Source of the DNA: Bacteroidales bacterium
Lineage (GTDB): Bacteria; Bacteroidota; Bacteroidia; Bacteroidales; Marinilabiliaceae
NCBI GenBank assembly: GCA_024401395.1
Contig: JAKSLD010000002.1
Span: 93,939 to 157,938 of the forward strand
DNA length: 64,000 bases
Direction: 5' to 3'
Shown here: in pieces, positions 10,294 to 18,214 of the stretch
How the letters are laid out: each line of letters opens with the position of its first letter
How positions within the stretch are numbered: the stretch's first letter is position 1
Notes under the pieces: generated by a model
The model's database searches: none
What the model saw: the letters and a program-made list of their open reading frames with translations, nothing else
Told to the model about the DNA's origin: nothing
Made by a program: the position numbers and the translations under genes

Positions 10294-11373
10294 ATGTTTA
10301 AGGACCTAAAGAGCATATTCAAAGACGAAGGCACGCTGATATTGGCAGTGTTAGTACCGCTGCTATATCCACTTGTCTATTCGTTCATATATACCAACGA
10401 GACCGTAACAGATATGCCCGTGTGCGCGGTAGACCTGTCGAACACGCCAGAATCGCGACAGTTTATCCGTGCGTATGATGCCACGCCTGAGGTGAATGTA
10501 GTCTACAAGGCGACCAACCTTTCAGAAGCGAAGCAGCTCATGATGGAGCAGAAGGTACACGCTGTCATTTACTTCCCTGAAGACTTTGCCGAGCATTGGA
10601 TGAAGATGGAACAGTCGCCCATACAGCTGTATTGTGACATGGGCTTCATACTATACTACAAAGCAGCGTACATGACAGCGATGAAAGTTGTGCTTGCGCA
10701 GAAGAGTCCGCTTACGGCTGGGAATGCCGACCCGATAAAAGTACACGAAGTGAGGGCGTACAATACGATAGAAGGCTATGGCAATTTCCTTTTGCAAGCC
10801 ATTCTACCTCTGATCATACAACAGACACTGCTATTAGCATTAGCGTGTGAGGTAGGCACCAGGAGGCAGCGAGGGCAGAAAGAGCTCTCCATCAAGAATC
10901 ATCTAAAGAAAGGAGTCGCCTATCTGCTGCTGTACACATTCCATTCGGGGTATCTGCTAGTAGTTGTTCCAAGAATATTCAATTTCACGCAGACGATAAC
11001 TGTCGGCAATCTATTTGCATTCATGGTACCACTGTTACTATCAATGGTAACATTTGCACTTTTCATCAGTCTGTTCTTCAAGCGCAGAGAGACGCCATTC
11101 ATATACATCGCGTTTACGTCCATCATCCTACTGTTCCTGACGGGAGCATCATGGCCAGAGCAAGCGATGCCAATATTCTGGCAGTGGGTAGCATGGATAT
11201 TCCCGAGTACGCCTGCTGTGAGAGCTTTCATGAGGCTCAATGCCATGGGAGCGGAACTGAATATGGTGGCGCACTATTTATGGATAATGCTATTGCAAGC
11301 GGCAGTCTATTTTGCGCTGTTCATAGCAGGCAAAAGAGTGTTAGCCAAGAGATATCCGACAGAAGAGAATTGA
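10294..11373 (+). CDS. ABC-2 type permease, second of a pair (operon 1)
   Basis: Inner-membrane protein of 359 residues, a paralogue of the preceding gene with the same plan: N-terminal membrane helix (about 14-34), periplasmic domain starting 'MPVCAVDLSNTPESRQFIRAY', and five or six C-terminal membrane helices (about 165-350). The two are presumed to form a heterodimeric pore. The gene begins one base after the stop of the first permease, so translation is coupled. It is followed by a hairpin shared with the convergent CoA-transferase operon. No Walker motif is present in either permease, so energy coupling must come from an ATPase elsewhere or from another source. Confidence 0.88.
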   Translation: MFKDLKSIFKDEGTLILAVLVPLLYPLVYSFIYTNETVTDMPVCAVDLSNTPESRQFIRAYDATPEVNVVYKATNLSEAKQLMMEQKVHAVIYFPEDFAEHWMKMEQSPIQLYCDMGFILYYKAAYMTAMKVVLAQKSPLTAGNADPIKVHEVRAYNTIEGYGNFLLQAILPLIIQQTLLLALACEVGTRRQRGQKELSIKNHLKKGVAYLLLYTFHSGYLLVVVPRIFNFTQTITVGNLFAFMVPLLLSMVTFALFISLFFKRRETPFIYIAFTSIILLFLTGASWPEQAMPIFWQWVAWIFPSTPAVRAFMRLNAMGAELNMVAHYLWIMLLQAAVYFALFIAGKRVLAKRYPTEEN

Positions 11374-11374
11374 A

Positions 11375-11399
11375 AGGTGCGTAGGGAAGATACGCACCT
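11375..11399. terminator. Hairpin between convergent operons
   Basis: AGGTGCGTA (11375-11383) and TACGCACCT (11391-11399) form a perfect 9-bp stem with a 7-nt loop, exactly between the stop codons of the ABC-2 permease and the CoA-transferase beta subunit. There is no strong T-run on either side, so it may work in both directions or only as an RNA 3'-end stabiliser. Confidence 0.6.
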
Positions 11400-11404
11400 A
11401 CTAC

Positions 11405-12067
11405 CTACTCCATAGGAGCGAGGTTCTTGCTGATGACAAGGCTAGCTTCGGTAGCTGCCTGAATCTGTTCCACTGTATATTCAGGGTTATATTCGCGCAG
11501 CACTATACCATCGGGCGTTATATCCATCACGCCCATCTCTGTAATAATCATATCCACCACGCCCTTAGCTGTAAGCGGGTATGTACACTGCTTAAGGATT
11601 TTAGGGCTACCCTTCTGGGTATGTTCCATAGCGACGATAACCTTCTTAGCGCCGACCACGAGATCCATAGCGCCGCCCATACCATGCACAGCCTTACCAG
11701 GGATGAGCCAGTTGGCAATATCGCCATTCTCAGCTACCTGCATGGAACCGAGGATAGTCTTATCGACGTGACCGCCACGGATGATAGTAAAAGAGAACGA
11801 GCTGTCGAAGAACATACCATCGTGCTCGATACCGGCTGGATTTCCACTTGGGTCGACTATATAATAGTTACCATCTTCGCGTAAGTTACCATCGTGAGCG
11901 CAGAGACCGATGAAGCCATTCTCGGCCTGAAGAGTAATCTTGACATCGGGACTGACATAATGAGGGATGAGAGTAGGGAGACCTATACCCAGGTTGACCA
12001 CGTCGCCATTCTCGAGTTCACGAGCCACGCGTCGAGCGATAAAATGCTTTATTTCGTCCTTGTTCAT
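11405..12067 (-). CDS. atoA: 3-oxoacid / acetoacetate CoA-transferase, beta subunit
   Basis: Subunit B of a family I CoA-transferase, 220 residues, which moves CoA between an acyl-CoA (such as acetyl- or succinyl-CoA) and an acid (such as acetoacetate or butyrate). The catalytic glutamate that forms the thioester intermediate is in 'LQAENGFIG' (Glu49), equivalent to the SENG motif of the family. The 'VVNLGIGLPTLIP' region near residue 23 is also typical. Its start is 3 bp from the stop of the alpha-subunit gene, so the two are translated together. In Bacteroidales this pair usually serves butyrate or acetoacetate metabolism; the exact acid cannot be read from the sequence. No other pathway gene (thiolase, dehydrogenase) is in the window. 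Confidence 0.92.
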   Translation of the reverse strand: MNKDEIKHFIARRVARELENGDVVNLGIGLPTLIPHYVSPDVKITLQAENGFIGLCAHDGNLREDGNYYIVDPSGNPAGIEHDGMFFDSSFSFTIIRGGHVDKTILGSMQVAENGDIANWLIPGKAVHGMGGAMDLVVGAKKVIVAMEHTQKGSPKILKQCTYPLTAKGVVDMIITEMGVMDITPDGIVLREYNPEYTVEQIQAATEASLVISKNLAPME

Positions 12068-12070
12068 TGG

Positions 12071-12751
12071 TTATTCCTCTTTTGGGTTAAGCACCAGGTA
12101 ATCCACGAAGATATGAGGAGTCTCGACAAAATCCGGTCCGATTTCACCGGTTGGGACAATCTTCTCCACTTCGGCGATGACCATTTTGCAAGCAGAAGCC
12201 ATCAACGGATTAAAGTTTCGCATAGTACCCTTATAACGGATGTTGCCAGATTCGTCGGCTATATACCCCTTGATGATAGCCACGTCGCCATGCAGAGGTT
12301 TTTCGAGTAGGAACTCCTTACCATCCACGACGATAGTCTGTTTACCCTCCAATGTTGTTGGCTGGGAGCTATCTGCGACGATAGTACCCACGCCAGTAGG
12401 AGTCAGCACGCCGCCCAATCCTGCGCCAGCGGCTCTGATTTGTTCGACGAGAGTACCCTGAGGCTGAAGTTTCAGTTCCAGCTGACCAGAGTTAACCAAT
12501 TCGCCGCACTGCTTATTTAGGCCCACGTGAGAAGCGATAAGGCGTTTGACGGAGCCGTGTGCGAGCAGACGACCAGTTCCCTCGTTCTGGAAACCAGCGT
12601 CGTTGCAAATGACCGTCAAGTTCTTTGCTGATATTTCATTGACAACAGCCTTAGCGGTTCCACAAGTCATGAAACCACCAACCATAATTGTCATCCCGTC
12701 CTGAATAAGATCTCCAGCTTCTTTGGCAGAGATCAATTTACTTATACCCAT
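12071..12751 (-). CDS. atoD: 3-oxoacid / acetoacetate CoA-transferase, alpha subunit
   Basis: Subunit A, 226 residues, partner of the gene just downstream. It begins 'MGISKLISAKEAGDLIQDGMTIMVGGFMTCGTA', with the conserved GGF motif that contributes to the CoA site and oxyanion hole in family I enzymes. Later motifs 'NDAGFQNEGTGRLL' and 'GAGLGGVLTPTGVGT' are standard for AtoD/ScoA. Length is normal. A TATCTTTG promoter box lies only 8 bases before the ATG, so the message may be nearly leaderless. A short tandem repeat fills the position where the -33 element should be. Confidence 0.92.
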   Translation of the reverse strand: MGISKLISAKEAGDLIQDGMTIMVGGFMTCGTAKAVVNEISAKNLTVICNDAGFQNEGTGRLLAHGSVKRLIASHVGLNKQCGELVNSGQLELKLQPQGTLVEQIRAAGAGLGGVLTPTGVGTIVADSSQPTTLEGKQTIVVDGKEFLLEKPLHGDVAIIKGYIADESGNIRYKGTMRNFNPLMASACKMVIAEVEKIVPTGEIGPDFVETPHIFVDYLVLNPKEE

Positions 12752-12759
12752 TTCGATAG

Positions 12760-12767
12760 CAAAGATA
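12760..12767 (-). promoter_or_regulatory. -7 box (TATCTTTG) of the CoA-transferase operon
   Basis: A perfect TAnnTTTG element on the minus strand, 8 nt before the atoD start codon. The region 19-21 nt further upstream (about 12787-12791) is occupied by the TTCCTAA tandem repeat and shows no TTG, so recognition may be unusual. Confidence 0.6.
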
Positions 12768-12803
12768 GGAAATAATTCCTAATTCCTAGTTCCTAAAACC
12801 TAA
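12768..12803. repeat. 7-bp tandem repeat (TTCCTAA), copy at the atoD promoter
   Basis: Four 7-bp units in a row: TTCCTAA, TTCCTAG, TTCCTAA, AACCTAA (12776-12803), preceded by GGAAATAA. The 29 bases at 12768-12796 are identical, and in the same orientation, to 42801-42829. On the minus strand the repeat reads TTAGGAA and abuts the atoD -7 box. The rest of the 12804-12892 gap shows no gene. Confidence 0.85.
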
Positions 12804-12892
12804 TATTCACGACGGGTCATGATTTAGGTGGCGGAGGATGCTGGCAGTATTTTAATTGAATGCTGTTTTAGTATGAGACAAAGGTGGTAATG

Positions 12893-12926
12893 AAAAAAGA
12901 TGCGCTGTCTGTCGACAACGCATCTT
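12893..12926 (-). terminator. Rho-independent terminator of the metallophosphoesterase gene
   Basis: On the minus strand, AAGATGCG (12926-12919) pairs with CGCATCTT (12904-12897), with an inner TGTC/GACA pairing, followed by a run of T (12898-12893). It starts 30 bp after the stop codon at 12956. Confidence 0.8.
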
Positions 12927-12955
12927 GAGGTATTACATTTGTAGAAAGAGCTGTA

Positions 12956-14023
12956 TTAATCAATGACTAAAACTTCCGACTGTGAAGCTAATCTGACTCT
13001 AGGTCCCCATGTACCATAGCCTGATGTCACAATAGCTGTAGTGCTGCCATACTTCTTCTTGCCGTAGTCTAATGGGAATATCTTCTCGGTAAAGAAACGG
13101 AACGGCCATACTTGTCCAGCGTGTGTATGTCCGCTTATATGGAGCAATGCCCCGGCATTCTGGGACTCTTCTATTCTGGCTGGCTGATGGTCTACAACGA
13201 TAATATTCTTTGCACCCTCTGGGATTATCTCATCCAGGCTCTTTGGCTCTTTCAGATATCTGCTATGCAAATCGTCTCTGCCGACAACAGTCATCTTGCC
13301 TACAGTCATAGCGCTATCGCGCAACATATTGATACCTAGACTACGAATATAGTCGGCATCCACATCTGGAGCTCCACCGATATACTCATGGTTACCCATA
13401 ACCGCTACTACAGGACATTTGATGGTCTTGAGAGCTGCACCGAGATCCTGCTCCACTACTGGCTTTATATCGCCATCAAAGAGGTCGCCCGCTATGATAC
13501 AGAGGTCGGCATTCTGCTCATTTATAATATTAGCTAACTTCTCTATATCGTCGGCATCTACTGCATAGCCCATGTGCAGATCCGACACAGCCACTATCTT
13601 CACTCCATTGAGTCCGACGTGGTATGGTATCACTTTGGGTGAGACGGCATTGATATGTCCTCCAATAATGAGAATAATGGTGGCTGCCAATATACCTAGG
13701 TAGGTATTCAAGGTCATTGGTCCGGTAATCTTCTGACTGACTTTCAGAAGGCGCTTACCTAACCAGATAAGGAATATCATGATACTTCCATAGAGCATCA
13801 CTAGAAGCCAAGTAGTGCTGACGGCATAAATGGCGCTGGCGAGCCAGATAGGTGTTGTATCAGGGAGCAATCTTGACAGAAAAAATGATATTGACAATAG
13901 TCCGATTGCGGTAGCGGTAACAACCTTTGCCTTCTTGCTTTGCAATGTTTTGCATATAAGACGGGCAACGACCACGCACATTGTGATGTATCCAATAAGG
14001 ACAAAAATGAAAAGGAAACCCAT
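12956..14023 (-). CDS. Membrane-anchored metallophosphoesterase (YkuE/YaeI-like)
   Basis: 355 residues. Four N-terminal membrane segments (about residues 3-22, 35-50, 60-90 and 107-122) are followed by a calcineurin-like phosphoesterase domain with all metal-binding motifs: SDLHMG (147-152), AGDLFD (178-183), GNHEY (210-214) and SGHTHAG (297-303). It is therefore expected to be an active two-metal phosphoesterase at the membrane. Related YkuE/YaeI and LpxH-like enzymes act on phospholipid or lipid A precursors; a UDP-diacylglucosamine hydrolase role is possible but unproven, because membrane helices are not typical of LpxH. It stands alone on its strand, divergent from the gene at 14094. Compared with its plus-strand neighbours it uses AGA for arginine more often. 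Confidence 0.88.
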   Translation of the reverse strand: MGFLFIFVLIGYITMCVVVARLICKTLQSKKAKVVTATAIGLLSISFFLSRLLPDTTPIWLASAIYAVSTTWLLVMLYGSIMIFLIWLGKRLLKVSQKITGPMTLNTYLGILAATIILIIGGHINAVSPKVIPYHVGLNGVKIVAVSDLHMGYAVDADDIEKLANIINEQNADLCIIAGDLFDGDIKPVVEQDLGAALKTIKCPVVAVMGNHEYIGGAPDVDADYIRSLGINMLRDSAMTVGKMTVVGRDDLHSRYLKEPKSLDEIIPEGAKNIIVVDHQPARIEESQNAGALLHISGHTHAGQVWPFRFFTEKIFPLDYGKKKYGSTTAIVTSGYGTWGPRVRLASQSEVLVID

Positions 14024-14061
14024 TAAGTAATGTATAATGTTATGTTTATGTTTTACGATTA

Positions 14062-14089
14062 CGAATATAGGGAATAATCATTATATTCG
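14062..14089. promoter_or_regulatory. Divergent pair of TATATTCG -7-like boxes
   Basis: TATATTCG occurs on the minus strand at 14069-14062 (for the metallophosphoesterase) and on the plus strand at 14082-14089 (for the 14094 gene). Each differs from TAnnTTTG at one position. The plus copy leaves only 4 nt to the ATG at 14094. No clear -33 element is seen for either. Confidence 0.35.
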
Positions 14090-14093
14090 CATC

Positions 14094-14648
14094 ATGGAAA
14101 ATACAGAATACTTAGACGAATACGAGATAAACCTAGAGAAGACGCTCTGTGCTTATCTGTTGAAGAATAAAGAGATTGAGGGCATGAAGCCAGATGCCCC
14201 TGATATTGAGGGTAAATGGGAGTCGATCTGTCAGTCGTATCTCCCCGACGGCATACGTGAATTTGAGCAGTACCCATCCGTTTCCCTTGGCTGGATGCTT
14301 TTTATGGGTATGGCCGTAGCCAAATTATGGGATAAGAACTGGAAGAAATACTCGGCAGAGGAAGATCTGTACCTGATGATACGTGATGTCCGCGGATTTG
14401 ACTACATGGATGAGTATGTCATTGAAGATGTACTCAAGATAAAGGGTAAAATCTCTCAGGCTAAGCTCTCCAAACTAGCCGGTGATGTGGCTGTCATGGC
14501 TCACAACTATCTGATGCACGAGAATTTCGAAGCTGGTACGCCAACTGCTTTCCACGCCTTCGTACGCACTCTACATCAGATGTACCAGATAGGCTATGCG
14601 ATGCAGTTGAAACGTATGGGCTATAAAATGACGAAAATCAATCTATAA
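14094..14648 (+). CDS. Conserved hypothetical protein
   Basis: A 184-residue soluble, mainly helical protein that I do not recognise. The ATG at 14094 (MENTEYLDEYEINLEKTLCA) was chosen over an upstream in-frame ATG whose extra 19 residues would start inside the promoter region. There is no signal peptide or membrane segment. Notable segments are 'YPSVSLGWMLFMGMAVAKLWDKNWKKY' (residues about 62-88), which could be an amphipathic or buried helix, and a C-terminal stretch with 'FHAFVRTLHQMYQIGYAMQLKRMGYKM'. The Gfo/Idh-type oxidoreductase starts 9 bp after its stop, so the two are very likely co-transcribed. Confidence 0.75.
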   Translation: MENTEYLDEYEINLEKTLCAYLLKNKEIEGMKPDAPDIEGKWESICQSYLPDGIREFEQYPSVSLGWMLFMGMAVAKLWDKNWKKYSAEEDLYLMIRDVRGFDYMDEYVIEDVLKIKGKISQAKLSKLAGDVAVMAHNYLMHENFEAGTPTAFHAFVRTLHQMYQIGYAMQLKRMGYKMTKINL

Positions 14649-14657
14649 ACGTGTAAT

Positions 14658-15638
14658 ATGAAAGTTGGCATTCTAGGCACAGGATGGATAGCCGAAAAAA
14701 TGGCTATCACCATTAACGGCATGGAAATGGAGAGGGGTATCGAAGCATACGCCGTTGCATCTCGCACCAAGGAGAAGGCTGAAGCTTTCGCCAAGGAGTG
14801 GAAGTTTGAGACAGCTTACGGCAGCTATGAGGCTTTGGTAAATGACCCTAAAGTTGACCTTGTCTATGTGGCTACTCCTCACTCTGAGCACTACGACAAT
14901 ATGCTTCTATGCCTCAACGCTGGCAAGCCTATCCTCTGCGAGAAGGCATTCACAGCTTGCGGCTGGCAGGCTGAGGAGGTAATACGCATTGCTCATGAGC
15001 GTAAGATTTTCGTCACAGAGGCAATCTGGACTCGATATATGCCTTTCTCTCAGACTATCATCGACACTGTAAACAGTGGCGTCATAGGCACGCCAAAGAT
15101 GATTACTGCCAACTTGTGCTACCCTAATATCAACCTTCCTCGTATGTATCTGCCTGAGCTGGCTGGCGGAGCTCTCCTCGACCTCGGGGTTTATACTATC
15201 AACTTTGCTGCCATGATATTCGGCAAGGATATTGAGAGTACAGTATCTTCGGCTACCCTGACAAAGACAGGCGTTGATGCTACCAGCAGCATTATCTTGA
15301 ATTATTCGGACAACCGTCAGGCTATCCTCACTTCTTCCAACCTCGTGAAGTCGGACCGCCACGGTATAATCTCCGGGTCTAAGGGTCATATCATAGTGGA
15401 CAATATCAACAATCCTAACCATTTTGACCTTTATGACGATGACTATAAGCTCGCTCAGTCGTGCGACTGTCCAAAGCAGATTACTGGCTACGAGTATCAG
15501 GTCTACGCTTGTAAAGAGGCTCTGGAACAGGGTCTCATAGAGTCGCCATATATGCCTCACGACGAGACAATACGCATCATGCGTCAGATGGATGAACTTC
15601 GTTTCCAATGGGGCGTAAAATACCCTTGGGATAAGTAA
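14658..15638 (+). CDS. Gfo/Idh/MocA-family oxidoreductase
   Basis: NAD(P)-dependent sugar or cyclitol dehydrogenase-like protein, 326 residues, cytoplasmic. The N-terminal Rossmann motif is GILGTGWIA (residues 4-12). 'VDLVYVATPHSEHYDNMLLCLNAGKPILCEKAFTA' (about 74-108) contains the family's EKP-like motif with Lys in 'CEKAF', the usual catalytic or cofactor-contact lysine; Ala replaces the Pro. The C-terminal alpha/beta domain has 'GALLDLGVYTIN', matching the substrate-binding GG-x-L-x-D-x-G-x-H pattern except that Tyr replaces His. The substrate cannot be predicted. It follows the 14094 hypothetical by 9 bp and is itself followed by a hairpin, so the transcript probably ends there. Confidence 0.9.
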   Translation: MKVGILGTGWIAEKMAITINGMEMERGIEAYAVASRTKEKAEAFAKEWKFETAYGSYEALVNDPKVDLVYVATPHSEHYDNMLLCLNAGKPILCEKAFTACGWQAEEVIRIAHERKIFVTEAIWTRYMPFSQTIIDTVNSGVIGTPKMITANLCYPNINLPRMYLPELAGGALLDLGVYTINFAAMIFGKDIESTVSSATLTKTGVDATSSIILNYSDNRQAILTSSNLVKSDRHGIISGSKGHIIVDNINNPNHFDLYDDDYKLAQSCDCPKQITGYEYQVYACKEALEQGLIESPYMPHDETIRIMRQMDELRFQWGVKYPWDK

Positions 15639-15654
15639 CATTCAAAAATAACAG

Positions 15655-15675
15655 AGCCGACTCACACTATCGGCT
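15655..15675 (+). terminator. Hairpin after the Gfo/Idh gene
   Basis: AGCCGA (15655-15660) and TCGGCT (15670-15675) form a 6-bp stem with a 9-nt loop, followed by TTATA. A weak factor-independent terminator; the T-run is short. Confidence 0.45.
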
Positions 15676-15694
15676 TTATACACTAAGAAATATA

Positions 15695-17383
15695 ATGAAG
15701 AACTTGTTATTATTATTGATTGTTGTATTTATTTCTACGACAGCATCTGGTCAGGTCTGCATAGATGGTATCTATTACAACATCACATCTCAGAGTACCG
15801 TCGAGGTGACACACTGGAACAGCAGTGAGTACCCCGACGGCATTATTTCTCAGGAATACAGATATTCTGGTATAGTCTCTATTCCTTCCAGCGTTACCAT
15901 AGATGGGAAGAGCTATTCGGTCACGAAGTTGGGAGATAATTCTTTCATGCTCTCTACAGTGACAAAGCTGTCGCTCCCCTCTACCATCGTATCTTACGGC
16001 AACAACTGCCTCGAGAGTACCCATAGCCTGATGGTAATAACTGCCGAGGAGAACGAGTATTTCTTTTCCGAGGATAATGTCATCTACAGAAAGTTACCCC
16101 GGGGAAAGTATGAGGCTTTCTACCTCGCTCAAGGGGGTATCGGTACCATTGCTTTCAAGGAAGGAACAACAAGGTTAGGCAGTCTGGTAAACCGTAGACA
16201 AGTATCTAAATTCATTATCCCTTCTAGTGTGTCGTCTCTGGAAATAGGTCAATTTTCAGGTTGTGAAAATCTCAAGGAGGTGGAGTTCTCTTCCGGCAGC
16301 AGCATTACTGAATTTCCTCTCCGATCATTCTTGGGGTGTAATAATCTTACAAGACTGATAAACATCCCTTCTACCCTATCTTCAATAAGTTCTGAGAGCG
16401 GTCTCTTTGCTGGTCAGCGTTATGAAAAAATAACTATGTCCGACAATAAGGGCTCTACATTCTCTTCTATCGGTGGTTGCATTCTCTATGACAAGTTTTC
16501 CAAAAGCATCGTCTTACGGGGTAATTCGTCTGACGACGACGTGACTATCCCTTCCAACCTCTCTGAAGTGGTCTTTGAGGACGTATTATCGGCAATGAGT
16601 AATGCGAAGTCTATCACAATATCTGAGGGTTATACCAGCATAGACCTCGGCATTTTCTTCTATTGCTCATCTCTCCAGACACTCAACCTACCTGCTTCTG
16701 TCTCTGAGGTTTCCCCTTCTGTCGATTTCCCTGAGAATGCCTCTTCTATCAATTTCAGTCCTCTTAATATGGACTATTCATCCTCTGATGCGAATGGCTA
16801 TCTCTACTCCAAGGATGGTAAGACTCTTTGCTTTGTCTTAGCTTTTGCTTCGGGGGAACTATTTGTTGCAAAGGATGTTACTAATATCGTCATAGGTGCA
16901 TTTGACTGTGTCTATGACCAATTGTCTTATACCGTAGAGCCTGGCAACACTGCATTCAGCGCCCAGAATGGCTTGCTCCTTTCAGGTGACGGAACGACTT
17001 TGCTGGCCGTTCCTTCTAGTCTCTCGGAAATCTCTATTCCGGTCAGCGTGACAAATGCCGACAGCGAGGCGTTCTTTTCTTGCTTTAACCTGGAACGCAT
17101 CTATAGTCCTATATCTACACCACCTTCAGTCAACGACGATAGTTTTTGGGTAAATTCCCGATATACCCTATATGTACCTCAAGGTTCTAAGACTGCCTAC
17201 GAGGATTCTGCTTGGGGAATGTCGTTTTCTGTCAAGGAATTGGAAACAATACCTACCTCCATCAAGTACGCCTCATCCTCTCGCCAAAGAGGGAGTCGAC
17301 TCACCTACACTGATGGTAAGGTCATTGTCTCTACGCCGGACAATCGCACTTTTTCGCTATCTGGACAACCTATCGCAAAATAA
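15695..17383 (+). CDS. Secreted BspA-like leucine-rich-repeat protein
   Basis: A 562-residue exported protein. The signal peptide is MKNLLLLLIVVFISTTASG, with cleavage near residue 20. The body carries LRR_5 (BspA/TpLRR) repeats such as 'SVTKLGDNSFMLSTVTKLSLPSTIVSYG' and 'IPSSVSSLEIGQFSGCENLKEVEFSSG'. These are surface or secreted binding proteins in Treponema, Tannerella and Prevotella. The last 40 residues ('TDGKVIVSTPDNRTFSLSGQPIAK') resemble the start of the beta-rich C-terminal domain used for type IX secretion, but the usual last strands after SGQ/SGR are missing. The stop codon lies 4 bp from a dispersed 16-bp core repeat, so the end of the gene may have been altered by the repeat. It uses CGN arginine codons almost exclusively. 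Confidence 0.85.
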   Translation: MKNLLLLLIVVFISTTASGQVCIDGIYYNITSQSTVEVTHWNSSEYPDGIISQEYRYSGIVSIPSSVTIDGKSYSVTKLGDNSFMLSTVTKLSLPSTIVSYGNNCLESTHSLMVITAEENEYFFSEDNVIYRKLPRGKYEAFYLAQGGIGTIAFKEGTTRLGSLVNRRQVSKFIIPSSVSSLEIGQFSGCENLKEVEFSSGSSITEFPLRSFLGCNNLTRLINIPSTLSSISSESGLFAGQRYEKITMSDNKGSTFSSIGGCILYDKFSKSIVLRGNSSDDDVTIPSNLSEVVFEDVLSAMSNAKSITISEGYTSIDLGIFFYCSSLQTLNLPASVSEVSPSVDFPENASSINFSPLNMDYSSSDANGYLYSKDGKTLCFVLAFASGELFVAKDVTNIVIGAFDCVYDQLSYTVEPGNTAFSAQNGLLLSGDGTTLLAVPSSLSEISIPVSVTNADSEAFFSCFNLERIYSPISTPPSVNDDSFWVNSRYTLYVPQGSKTAYEDSAWGMSFSVKELETIPTSIKYASSSRQRGSRLTYTDGKVIVSTPDNRTFSLSGQPIAK

Positions 17384-17387
17384 AAAA

Positions 17388-17460
17388 TTACGATGAACAA
17401 GGGAGAATCCTTATACTTCCCTTATACCTCTCTTATACCTCCCTTATATCTCCCTTAATA
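17388..17460 (-). repeat. Dispersed core repeat, copy 2, with 11-bp tandem array
   Basis: Read on the minus strand, an array of four 11-bp units (GGAGATATAAG, GGAGGTATAAG, AGAGGTATAAG, GGAAGTATAAG; 17453-17410) is followed by GATTCT and the 16-base core CCCTTGTTCATCGTAA (17403-17388). The core is identical to copies at 5233-5248 and 63238-63253 but in opposite orientation. It starts 4 bp after the stop codon of the LRR gene. 17461-17551 holds no gene or clear structure. Confidence 0.85.
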
Positions 17461-17551
17461 CAGACATAGTGTCAAAGCGTCACTGAAAATACATCAAAAA
17501 ACTTTGCTGTCTATTACGTCAGAAAATTATCCAGATTCCGTAAAATAGCAT

Positions 17552-17559
17552 TATCTTTG
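17552..17559 (+). promoter_or_regulatory. -7 box (TATCTTTG) of the ECF sigma factor gene
   Basis: Perfect TAnnTTTG element ending 6 nt before the ATG at 17566, which suggests a leaderless or nearly leaderless message. No TTG is present 19-21 nt upstream. Confidence 0.6.
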
Positions 17560-17565
17560 TGCAGT

Positions 17566-18213
17566 ATGTCGACTGCGAAAACAAAGGATACCAAATTAGC
17601 GGCACTCATTGCACAAGGTAATGAGGCGGCTTTTCGTGAGCTTTATGATATCTACTACTCGCAGTTGTCCCTCTACGCAAATCGCATACTCAATGACATT
17701 GACCTGAGCGTAGATATAGTTCAGACCATATTTGTCGACCTATACGCCGAACGCAGTAAGCTGCCCCAGATAGGCTCTCTCCGTTCATATCTCTTCCAGA
17801 GCGTACACAATCGTTGTCTTAACGAACTTAAGCATCTCAAGATAGTACGCAAACATCAGCAGGAGACAATCAATGAGAATACTGCCCCTCGTTCCGCTAG
17901 CAGTTCTTCATTGTCTGAAGATGAAAACGAAAGCGGCTTATCCCTTGTGGATTTCACTCCCGAGGAGCTGATGGAGTATGCCGAGCTTCAATGTAAAATA
18001 GAGGATGCCATATCAGCTCTCCCTGAGCAGTGCCAGCGCATATTCCGTATGAGTCGCATCAATGAGATGACCAACGATGAGATAGCCATCGAACTGGGGC
18101 TCTCTAAACGCACTGTGGAGACCCAGATTTCCAAGGCTCTCAAGGAACTGAGAAAGGCACTCCGCACTACCCTCCTCCCTCTGCTCATTGCTTTATCTAT
18201 GTTACAACAGTAG
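17566..18213 (+). CDS. ECF-type RNA polymerase sigma factor (sigma-70 family), orphan
   Basis: A 215-residue extracytoplasmic-function sigma factor. Region 2 covers 'EAAFRELYDIYYSQLSLYANRIL...QTIFVDLYAERSKL...SYLFQSVHNRCLNELK' (about residues 18-95). Region 4 is 'IEDAISALPEQCQRIFRMSRINEMTNDEIAIELGLSKRTVETQISKALKELRKAL' (about 144-200) with a clear helix-turn-helix. This is the Bacteroidetes sigma-70 expansion family, whose members usually sit beside a FecR-type anti-sigma gene and a SusC/D pair. Here neither is adjacent; the next gene, one base after the stop codon, is an LptF/G permease. The C-terminus ends in a hydrophobic tail ('TLLPLLIALSMLQQ') that could bind a membrane or partner. The ATG at 17566 is preferred to the TTG at 17557 that overlaps the -7 box. 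Confidence 0.88.
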   Translation: MSTAKTKDTKLAALIAQGNEAAFRELYDIYYSQLSLYANRILNDIDLSVDIVQTIFVDLYAERSKLPQIGSLRSYLFQSVHNRCLNELKHLKIVRKHQQETINENTAPRSASSSSLSEDENESGLSLVDFTPEELMEYAELQCKIEDAISALPEQCQRIFRMSRINEMTNDEIAIELGLSKRTVETQISKALKELRKALRTTLLPLLIALSMLQQ

Positions 18214-18214
18214 A

